Source: Oscillospiraceae bacterium
GTDB taxonomy: Bacteria > Bacillota > Clostridia > Oscillospirales > Oscillospiraceae
NCBI GenBank assembly: GCA_017938625.1
Contig: JAGBBD010000005.1
Span: forward strand, 1 to 36,103
DNA: 36,103 nt
Direction of reading: 5' to 3'
A program made the position numbers and the translations under genes. The notes under the pieces were generated by a model. It had not been told where the DNA came from. It made no database searches and saw nothing but the letters and a program-made list of their open reading frames with translations. Shown piece after piece: positions 17,453 through 25,772 of this stretch; within the stretch, counting starts at the first letter, position 1; the number at the start of each line of letters is the position of its first letter.

Positions 17453-18667
17453 TTATTTTCTCACTTTCGCCAAAGGTTTGCTCTGCTGCTGAGCCTCCAG
17501 CAGCTGCACCAGAATGGAATTGGACACCATGAAGCCCTTGGGGGTCAGACGCCAGCGTCCCGACTCCTCCTTCATGGCAAGGCCTCTCGTTTCGTACATA
17601 CAAAGCAGCTTTTCCAGCGGCTCAAAGGGCAGCAGGTAGGTCTGCATATACTCATTTTCTTCAATGCCGTGGGCAGTGCGCAGACGGAGCATCAGATACT
17701 CTCCTGCCCGCTCCCGCAGCGGGATGCTCTCGCACTCGGACAGGATGATGCCCTGCTCCATGACACCTGTGATATACCGGTCAAGGTCGGCGGCCGCCGT
17801 GTAGCGCTTGCCGCCGAAGTCCGAGGACGCGGCAGGGCCGAAGCCCATGTAAGGCTGACCGGTCCAGTATTTCATATTGTGGCGGCACTCCATGCCGGGC
17901 AGAGAAAAATTGGAGATCTCATACTGGACATAGCCGAAGGATTCCAACGTTTCCACCGCGTAGAAGTACATATCCGCCTGTGCGTCATCATCGGGCAGAT
18001 TGGCGCAGTCGCGGTACTCATAAAGCCGTGTGTTCGGCTCTACCTTCAAACCATAGCAGGAGATGTGGTCCACCTTCAGATCCATCACATTGCGCAGAGT
18101 GGACATCCATTGCTCTCTGCTCTGGCTGGGAAGCCCGAACATGAGATCCACAGAGATGTTGGCAAAGCCCACTCTCCGTGCCTGGGACACCGCCATCTGT
18201 GCCTGCTTGTAGGTGTGGGGTCTGCCCAAGGATTTCAGCTGGGCATCGTCATCACACTGCACACCGATGGAGATGCGGTTAAAGCCTGCCCTGCGCAGCT
18301 TGGCAAGGCTCTGCGCCGTGACGCTGTCCGGGTTGGCTTCCAGCGTGATCTCGGCATCCTTCTCCACAAGGAAGCGGCGATCGATCTCCGAAAGGATGCG
18401 GATAAGCCCCTGCTCACCAAAGAAGCTGGGGGTGCCGCCGCCGAAGTAGATGCTGTCCACGCTGTAGCCCACAGCGCGCTGGGCAGCCTCCTTGATGTGG
18501 GTCAAGATCGCCTGCAGATACAGGTCCATGGACTCCTGATTGAGTCCGCCGCCGAGAGAATAGAAGTCACAATATTCACATTTGCTGCGGCAGAACGGCA
18601 CATGGACGTAAATGCCCAAAGGCTTCAGCTCCACCGGCGCTTTGGCGTTCTTTTTAAACAGTTCCAT
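17453..18667 (-). CDS. hemW: Heme chaperone HemW-like radical SAM protein
   Basis: The 404-residue protein has GIYVHVPFC with the radical SAM cluster cysteines C26, C30 and C33 (CxxxCxxC), followed by YCDFYS. Then come YFGGGTPSF, EANPDSV, RISIGVQ, DLMFGLPSQ and HISCYGLKVEPNT, and a C-terminal HemN-type domain. HemW was long annotated as oxygen-independent coproporphyrinogen III oxidase. The CxxxCxxCxF signature without the extra N-terminal extension of HemN favours HemW, which binds heme and hands it to acceptor proteins. I chose ATG 18667 because AAGGAG lies four bases upstream; a TTG at 18688 lies in a CAATT repeat and has no ribosome binding site. It is followed by the glutaminase-like gene. 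Confidence 0.88.
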   Translation of the reverse strand: MELFKKNAKAPVELKPLGIYVHVPFCRSKCEYCDFYSLGGGLNQESMDLYLQAILTHIKEAAQRAVGYSVDSIYFGGGTPSFFGEQGLIRILSEIDRRFLVEKDAEITLEANPDSVTAQSLAKLRRAGFNRISIGVQCDDDAQLKSLGRPHTYKQAQMAVSQARRVGFANISVDLMFGLPSQSREQWMSTLRNVMDLKVDHISCYGLKVEPNTRLYEYRDCANLPDDDAQADMYFYAVETLESFGYVQYEISNFSLPGMECRHNMKYWTGQPYMGFGPAASSDFGGKRYTAAADLDRYITGVMEQGIILSECESIPLRERAGEYLMLRLRTAHGIEENEYMQTYLLPFEPLEKLLCMYETRGLAMKEESGRWRLTPKGFMVSNSILVQLLEAQQQSKPLAKVRK

Positions 18668-18940
18668 AAGACTCCTTATAATTGACAATGATTGCGTCGG
18701 CTCCGCCAGCTTTTATAATGCAGAAGGTTGAATGCATAATGGATAATTTGGTGTCGCTTCGCGACGGATTTGAATATTAGGATGCACCCTTGCCTCCCGG
18801 CTTCCGAGGGAGGTGGCATTTGCAAAGCAAATGACGGAGGGAGAGATAACTACCCCTCAGTCAAAATCAAAGATTTTGACAGCTCCCCTGACAAGGGGAG
18901 CCAGGAGTGCGGTGCAAAATTCAGCATTCAGCACTCAGCA
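18668..18940. repeat. Intergenic cassette between lepA and hemW
   Basis: On the hemW side are a CAATTAT/TTGACAATG unit and a GGCTCCGCC hairpin (18681-18711), then a GTCGCttcGCGAC hairpin (about 18753-18765). Next come CCCTCAGTCAAAATC paired with GATTTTGACAG (18856-18881) and CCCCTgacAAGGGG (18884-18899). On the lepA side CAGCATT units (18918-18943) run into the lepA stop codon. No gene was found. Confidence 0.65.
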
Positions 18941-20749
<1,809 letters not shown>

Positions 20750-21147
20750 AAAAACCTCCATTCAATTGACAATTGATAATTGACAATTGACAATAATCGT
20801 GTCGGCTCCGCCGACGGATTTTTATAATGCTGAACCCGTAGGGCGGTCTGACCCCAGACCGCCGGTGCAGGCAACTGTGGTGGTGCGTACACTACCCCTC
20901 AGTCACGGCTTTGCCGTGACAGCTCCTGTTGCGGTGCCCGGCGCTCGCTGCGCTTTGCTTGCGATCTGCCGACCGCTGCCACTCCTTATTGCTCGCTTGC
21001 TCTGCCGCAGGCAGCGCTCGCAAACGTCCCCCCTGACAAGGGGAGCCATGGGTGCTGCGCACTTTTAAGCCTTCCCCTTCGAGGGGAAGGTGCCCCCGTA
21101 GGGGGCGGATGAGGTGTGTGCAGGCAGCTGGAGAATTGTCAATTGAT
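20750..21147. repeat. 398-base repeat-filled gap between PBP2 and lepA
   Basis: No gene was found. From the lepA side: four tandem CAATTG/ATAATTG units (20763-20794); GTCGGCtccGCCGAC (20801-20815); a GTAGGGCGGTCTG palindrome (20838-20875); CCCCTCAGTCACGGC paired with GCCGTGACAG (20895-20925). Then about 95 GC-rich bases (20932-21030) separate this arm from CCCCTGACAAGGGGAGCC. Next is CCTTCCCCTTcGAGGGGAAGG (21069-21090). A CAATTG unit (21135-21144) ends at the PBP2 stop. Confidence 0.7.
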
Positions 21148-23235
21148 TCATCTCACTTCATTTTCACCATAGACCGTTTCGTACTTGCCGGTCTGGGAGA
21201 AATATTCGTCAAAAACTTTCATGGCGATGTTTGCCAGCTTGCCGCCCACGGCGCCGTTTTCCACATAGATGGCAATGGCGATCTGGGGATCTTCGGCAGG
21301 TGCATAGCAAACAAGGGACGCGTTATCGGAAGAAGAGCCGTCACCGTGCTGTGCCGTGCCGGTCTTGGCTGCCACGGTGATGGGATAGAAGCTTTCGCCA
21401 AAGGGATCGGCAGTCTTGCCGATCTGGGTGGCTTGAATCATGCCCTCGCGGATGGCATCGATGGTGGTCTGCTTCATGGGGAACTCGCTGACCACTTCCG
21501 GGTGGCTCTCCATGAGCAGATTTTTAAAGTCCCATGAGACCACACGGCGCAGATAGGTCGCCTTCAGACGGGTTCCGTTGTTGGCAAGGGTAGAACAGTA
21601 GACTGCCAGCTGCAAGGGGGTAAACTCGTTCAAGCTCTGACCGATGGATGCCTGCAGCTTATCGCCGTCCACCCAAGCTTCCAGCTGGGTGCCGGCAAAG
21701 GTTGCGCGCTTGGTCTCGCGGTTGGCGCGCTGACCTGCAAATTCCACCAGCTCCGCGCCGGTAGGCTCACCAAGACCGAACATGGAGGCAACATAGTCCA
21801 CATCGTCTGTCTTGCACTGCAGACCAACATCATAGAAATAGTAGTTGCACGAGTCAGCCAGAGCACTTCTCATATCCTCCAGACCGTGGGTTCTGCCGGA
21901 AGAACGATAAATATGACAGGCAGGGGCATAGCCCTGTCCTTCAAACTTGGTAAACGAACCGTTGTCCACCACCTGATACCAGGGAGACACATCGGCAAAT
22001 TCCATGGCGGTGATGCCGGTGATCATCTTGTAGGTGGAGCCGGGTGCATACTGGGCATTGATGCAGCGGTTGATGAGGGGTTTGTTTGGATCTGCCAGCA
22101 GGATGTTGTAATCCTCGGCAAAGGTATTGGCATCGTAGGTGGGATAGCTGGCAGATGCAAGGACTTCATTGGTCTTTACATCCAGCGCCACCACCGCGCC
22201 GCCCATGGCATCGGTGCCGCTTTCGCCGTCACCGCGTGCACCGGTCTGACGCAGCTCCAGGATCCATTCCTCCAGTGCCTTGTAGGCAGTCTCCTGCAGC
22301 TCAATATCAATGGTCAGCTCCACGTTGCCGCCGGGGATGGGCGTCTGGGTATATTCCTGATTGAGGATCTCACCTGTGGAGGTGATAGTGGTGTTCATCC
22401 AGCCGTCCTCGCCGTGGAGATACTCCTCAAAGGCAAGCTCCACACCCTCTCTGCCCACTTCGGCATCCATGGCATAGCCAAGGGCCTTGTAGGTGCTCTC
22501 GTAGGCTTCCGCCGACATTTTGGTGGTGTAGCCCAGCAGATGGGATGCATAGGGAGTCTTATATTCCCGCACGGTGGAGGTCTGGACGATAACACCGGGG
22601 ATGCCCAGCTCAATGACAGCGGCAAGAGCTTCGGAGTCAACATCCTCTGCCAGCACATAGTTGTCAAGGGGCATACCGTCAATGGATCGCAGCTCCAGCT
22701 CATAGCGCACAGCAATGAGCCGATAGGCTTCGTCCGCCGTCAGCTCCTCCGGCAGATTGTAGTCTTCACGCAGGCTGTTCATAAACGTGCCTGCCGTCAC
22801 ATCGGAGTCAAGGGAGCGATGGGCAAGATATTTGCTGAAGTAGCCTGCCCAGGGCTCGCCCATGTCGTCATAGGTATACTGATAGGGTCTGCTCTCGGTC
22901 ACAGGCAGATGGTGCTGGATCTCAATGCCCAGCTCGTCACAGGTATCCAGCAGCGTGACCAGATCCCCGTTGGGGTTAGGGCCGTTAAAAAAGACAAAGT
23001 TTATCATCACAAGATCATAGCTTGCCCGGTTGGTGACCAGCACCGTTCCGTTTCGGTCAAGGATCTGACCGCGGGCAGCATCCACTCTTGTCTGGAAGGT
23101 CAGAGAGTTTGCCTCCTGAATGGTCTGCTCCGTCTGGGCTGCCTGCAGCTTATAGATGCGCAGAGTAAACAGCGCCACCAGAAGCACGATGAAGCCAAAA
23201 AGAAGCCCTATGCGAAATCTGGCTCTTCGTTCCAT
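21148..23235 (-). CDS. mrdA: Penicillin-binding protein 2 (elongasome transpeptidase)
   Basis: The 695-residue class B penicillin-binding protein cross-links peptidoglycan during cell elongation. One membrane helix lies at residues about 8-28 (GLLFGFIVLLVALFTLRIY). A dimerisation/pedestal domain follows, with GQILDRNGTVL near residue 60. The transpeptidase has GSTYKM (SxxK, near 400), DSCN (SxN, near 460) and KTGTAQ (near 624). The ATG at 23235 overlaps the mreD stop (TAATG) and has an AGGTAGG site upstream, so the two are coupled. The pairing with MreC/MreD supports the elongation-specific type rather than the divisome FtsI/SpoVD. RodA is not in the window. Confidence 0.92.
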   Translation of the reverse strand: MERRARFRIGLLFGFIVLLVALFTLRIYKLQAAQTEQTIQEANSLTFQTRVDAARGQILDRNGTVLVTNRASYDLVMINFVFFNGPNPNGDLVTLLDTCDELGIEIQHHLPVTESRPYQYTYDDMGEPWAGYFSKYLAHRSLDSDVTAGTFMNSLREDYNLPEELTADEAYRLIAVRYELELRSIDGMPLDNYVLAEDVDSEALAAVIELGIPGVIVQTSTVREYKTPYASHLLGYTTKMSAEAYESTYKALGYAMDAEVGREGVELAFEEYLHGEDGWMNTTITSTGEILNQEYTQTPIPGGNVELTIDIELQETAYKALEEWILELRQTGARGDGESGTDAMGGAVVALDVKTNEVLASASYPTYDANTFAEDYNILLADPNKPLINRCINAQYAPGSTYKMITGITAMEFADVSPWYQVVDNGSFTKFEGQGYAPACHIYRSSGRTHGLEDMRSALADSCNYYFYDVGLQCKTDDVDYVASMFGLGEPTGAELVEFAGQRANRETKRATFAGTQLEAWVDGDKLQASIGQSLNEFTPLQLAVYCSTLANNGTRLKATYLRRVVSWDFKNLLMESHPEVVSEFPMKQTTIDAIREGMIQATQIGKTADPFGESFYPITVAAKTGTAQHGDGSSSDNASLVCYAPAEDPQIAIAIYVENGAVGGKLANIAMKVFDEYFSQTGKYETVYGENEVR

Positions 23236-23729
23236 TACACGCCTACCTTTCTGATGACCTTGGCAAGCAAATAGCACACAGGCCAAGCCAGCAAGGACAG
23301 TCCCGTTGTTTTCAGGACCCACCAACCAAGGCTCGCCTGCGCAGAGCCGAGGTAATACTTGAGCAAAAATACACAGCCCTCATGGAGCAGCAGCGCCGCC
23401 GCGCACAGTCCCAGAGCCGGGAAAAAGCGGCGGGAAAACTGGCCGCAGGCAAAGCCTGCGCCGATGCCGCAGACCGTCATGGTCAAAATGGCGACAGAGC
23501 CATCCTCTGCGCCGCTCAGATACCACGCAAAGGAGGCAAGCAGGCAGAAGAAGCCGCCGCGCTCATGGCCGAGAAACACGCTGATGCACACCAGCACCAC
23601 GGGAATGAGACTGAGCTTGACACCAAAAAACCGCGTGCGTCCAAACACTGCCGTCTGCAGCAGCATGAAAAACACAAACAGTGCACCATACAGGGCATAC
23701 ATCATGAGATTTCGAGTCCGATGATTCAT
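23235..23729 (-). CDS. mreD: Rod shape-determining membrane protein MreD
   Basis: The 164-residue, very hydrophobic protein has about five membrane segments, including MMYALYGALFVFFMLLQ, LSLIPVVLVCISVFLG, ICGIGAGFACG-like and LGLCAAALLLHEG. This matches the MreD family, which is poorly conserved in sequence. It works with MreC to link MreB filaments to peptidoglycan synthesis. CCGGAGG lies directly upstream of the ATG at 23729. It is coupled to the PBP2 gene by a TAATG overlap. Upstream, a 359-base repeat-filled gap separates it from mreC, which is unusual for this pair. Confidence 0.88.
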   Translation of the reverse strand: MNHRTRNLMMYALYGALFVFFMLLQTAVFGRTRFFGVKLSLIPVVLVCISVFLGHERGGFFCLLASFAWYLSGAEDGSVAILTMTVCGIGAGFACGQFSRRFFPALGLCAAALLLHEGCVFLLKYYLGSAQASLGWWVLKTTGLSLLAWPVCYLLAKVIRKVGV

Positions 23730-24088
23730 AAAACCTCCGGGTTTTTGAACTGACAATTGATAATTGACAATGATCGTGTCGACAAAGCGACGGATTTGAA
23801 AATATGCTGCGCCCCCGTAGGGCGGTCAGACCTCTGACCGCCGGTGCAGGCAGCGGCGGTTGTGCGTGCACTACCCCTCAGTCAGCTTCGCTGACAAGGG
23901 GAGCCATGGGTGCTGTGCACTTTTAAGGCTTCCCCTTGAGGGGAAGCTGGCAGCCGAAGGCTGACTGATGAGGTGTGTGCAGGCAGCTGTGGGGGTGCGT
24001 ACACAATCCCTCAGTCACGGCTTCGCCGTGCCGGCACCCTTTGCACAAGGGAGCCTTTGGTACAGTGCACCCAATTCAGCCTTCCGCA
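23730..24088. repeat. 359-base repeat-filled gap between mreC and mreD
   Basis: No gene was found. From the mreD side: CAATTG units and a GTCGaCAAAGCGAC-type hairpin (23751-23793); a GTAGGGCGGTCAG palindrome (23816-23853); CCCCTCAGTCAGCTTCGCTGACAAGGGG (23875-23901); CTTCCCCTTGAGGGGAAG (23930-23947) with CAGCCgaaGGCTG (23951-23963); CCCTCAGTCACGGC...CAAGGGAGCC (24006-24057); and CAATTCAGCC...GCATT (24072-24090) running into the mreC stop. Confidence 0.7.
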
Positions 24089-24919
24089 TTATTCATAGTC
24101 CGTAATAATAAACACCTGCTCCAAGTTTTCCAGAGAGCAGCTTGCCTGCAGGGAGGCAAATTTGGCAACACCGGTCTCATCCAGAGAGACGTTGGTGATC
24201 TTGCCCAGCAGCAGACCCTTGGGGTACAGGGTCGAGCCGGTGGTGACCACCTGGTCGCCGTTTTTGATGACCGCTTCATGGGTCAGATAGTTCATGCGCA
24301 GCAGTCTGGTGTCTTCCGACTGATACGTTCCCTGCACCACACCGGTGTAGCCGGAGGAGGCAATGGAGGCGGAAATCTCCAGACCGTTATCCAAAATGGT
24401 GGTGACCGTTGCCCAGTTGGCACCCACGTCTGTGATCAGCCCCACCACCTGCCCGTTTTCCGTAATGGCACACATGCCCGGCTCCAGCCCCTTGTTGGTG
24501 CCCTTGGCGATGGTGAAGGAGCTGCGCCAGTTGGAGGCATCCCAGGAGATGATATAGGCAGGCTCCAGCAGATAGTCCTCGTGCTGATCCTTCAGTTCCA
24601 GCAGCTGCTCATAGCGCTCGTTTTCCCGCTCCAGCTCCTGGGCAGTGCGGATGTCCTCTTCCATTTCCAGAATCTGCGCCCGCAGGGCGGCATTTTCCGC
24701 CTCCAGAGACTCATAGGCGAAGATATAATTATAGATCTTCAGCGCCTGACGGTCAATGGCTGCCACGCCGCTGCGCAGCGGCTGCAAAATGGTGGACATG
24801 ATATTTTCACCTGTGGTGGTGCCGCCGGACAGGGCCACGATGACCGTGGTCACAATGGCAAGTGCCACCGCCGCCACCAAAAGGGTTTTTACTTTGGAAG
24901 TAAACAGTTTACGTTTCAT
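24089..24919 (-). CDS. mreC: Rod shape-determining protein MreC
   Basis: The 276-residue protein has a short cytoplasmic start (KRKLFTSKVK), a membrane helix (TLLVAAVALAIVTTVIVAL, about 11-29) and a coiled coil at about 75-115 (SLEAENAALRAQILEMEEDI, then ERENERYEQLLELK). A C-terminal double beta-barrel follows, with SFTIAKGTNKGLEPGM, VVGLITDVG and VVTTGS. MreC scaffolds the elongasome outside the membrane. The ATG at 24919 overlaps the maf stop (ATGA), so the longer upstream frame is rejected. Gene order maf-mreC-mreD-PBP2 is conserved in many clostridia. Confidence 0.93.
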   Translation of the reverse strand: MKRKLFTSKVKTLLVAAVALAIVTTVIVALSGGTTTGENIMSTILQPLRSGVAAIDRQALKIYNYIFAYESLEAENAALRAQILEMEEDIRTAQELERENERYEQLLELKDQHEDYLLEPAYIISWDASNWRSSFTIAKGTNKGLEPGMCAITENGQVVGLITDVGANWATVTTILDNGLEISASIASSGYTGVVQGTYQSEDTRLLRMNYLTHEAVIKNGDQVVTTGSTLYPKGLLLGKITNVSLDETGVAKFASLQASCSLENLEQVFIITDYE

Positions 24920-25494
24920 GGTTTCACCGTTCCTAACACGGGCACACCGCAGCGGCGCAGGCACTTGACCAGCGCACACAAAGGCAGCCCCATGACATTA
25001 TAATAGTCGCCCTGCAGGGCTTCCACAAACACAGCAGCGCCGTCCTGAATACCGTAAGCACCTGCTTTGTCCATGGGAGAGCCTGTGGCGATATACGCTA
25101 AGATCTCCTCATCGGAAAGAGGTTTGAAGCGAAGGTCTGTCTTTTCCACATGGCTTTCGCACACACCGTCACGGTACAGGCAGAATGCCGTCATCACCGT
25201 ATGGCTGCGCCCGGACAGGGAGCGAAGCATGGAAAAAGCTTCCGCTTCACTGTGGGGTTTTCCCAAAACCTTGCCCTCCACCACCACGATGGTATCGGCA
25301 GCCACAATCAGCTGCCCCGGGCAGCGCTCTGCCACAGCACGGGCTTTGCGCGCACAGACCTGCGCCACAGCCTCCTCCACCGGAAGGGAGGGATCCATAG
25401 TCTCATCGATATCTGCCGTGACGATCTCAAAGGTAAGCCCCAGCATGGAAAGCAGCTCTCTGCGCCGCGGGGACTGGGATGCAAGAATAAACAT
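24916..25494 (-). CDS. maf: Maf family nucleotide pyrophosphatase
   Basis: The 192-residue protein begins FILASQSPRRRELLSMLGL, the family's phosphate-binding start. DETMDPS, QLIVAADTIVVVEGKVLGKP, FSMLRSLSGRSH and DKAGAYGIQDGA follow. Maf proteins hydrolyse non-canonical or pyrimidine nucleoside triphosphates (dTTP/UTP type) to monophosphates; some delay septation. The ATG at 25494 has CGGAGG upstream; the longer frame reads through an intergenic repeat. It overlaps mreC by four bases, so nucleotide sanitation and cell-shape genes are co-expressed. Confidence 0.94.
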   Translation of the reverse strand: MFILASQSPRRRELLSMLGLTFEIVTADIDETMDPSLPVEEAVAQVCARKARAVAERCPGQLIVAADTIVVVEGKVLGKPHSEAEAFSMLRSLSGRSHTVMTAFCLYRDGVCESHVEKTDLRFKPLSDEEILAYIATGSPMDKAGAYGIQDGAAVFVEALQGDYYNVMGLPLCALVKCLRRCGVPVLGTVKP

Positions 25495-25772
25495 AAGACC
25501 TCCGGTCAATTGACAGTTGACAATGATTGTGTCGGCAAAGCCGACGGATTTGAAAATTTCGTTGCGCACCCTTCTCGTGCCCCCTCTTCAGGGGGCTGCC
25601 GAGTGAAACGAGGCTGGGGGTTGTATCGAAAATATCACTTTATCACTATTCGGTAAAGTGTGGTCATCGTTTCAACCCCCAGTCAGCCCTACGGGCTGCC
25701 AGCCCCCTATAGAGGGGGCACAAGTGGGCTTCACCCAATTCATCATTCAGCACTGTGCATTCAGCATTTATC
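25495..25772. repeat. Intergenic cassette with a 145-bp MITE-like inverted repeat
   Basis: Next to maf are CAATTG units and GTCGGCaaaGCCGAC (25506-25545). A 145-bp element then spans 25577-25721. Its ends are inverted: GTGCCCCCTCTtcAGGGGGCTG with GGCTGGGGGTTG on the left, and CAACCCCCAGTC with CAGCCCCCTATAGAGGGGGCAC on the right, around an AT-rich centre (25625-25670). CATTCAGCA units (25735-25770) precede the U32 stop codon. There is no gene and no transposase. Confidence 0.7.

Noticed and set aside
15461-18685. 1,074-codon plus-strand open frame
   Set aside because: Antisense to hemW and the glutaminase-like gene, both clearly recognisable proteins.
18668-18688. Upstream TTG start for hemW adding seven residues
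   Set aside because: It lies inside a CAATT repeat without a ribosome binding site, whereas AAGGAG precedes the ATG at 18667.
20750-21147. CRISPR array in repeat-rich gaps
   Set aside because: The repeats are different palindromes without regular spacing or unique spacers, and no cas genes are present.
24076-24279. Small minus-strand open frame at the mreC end
   Set aside because: Out-of-frame shadow of mreC with no start signal of its own.
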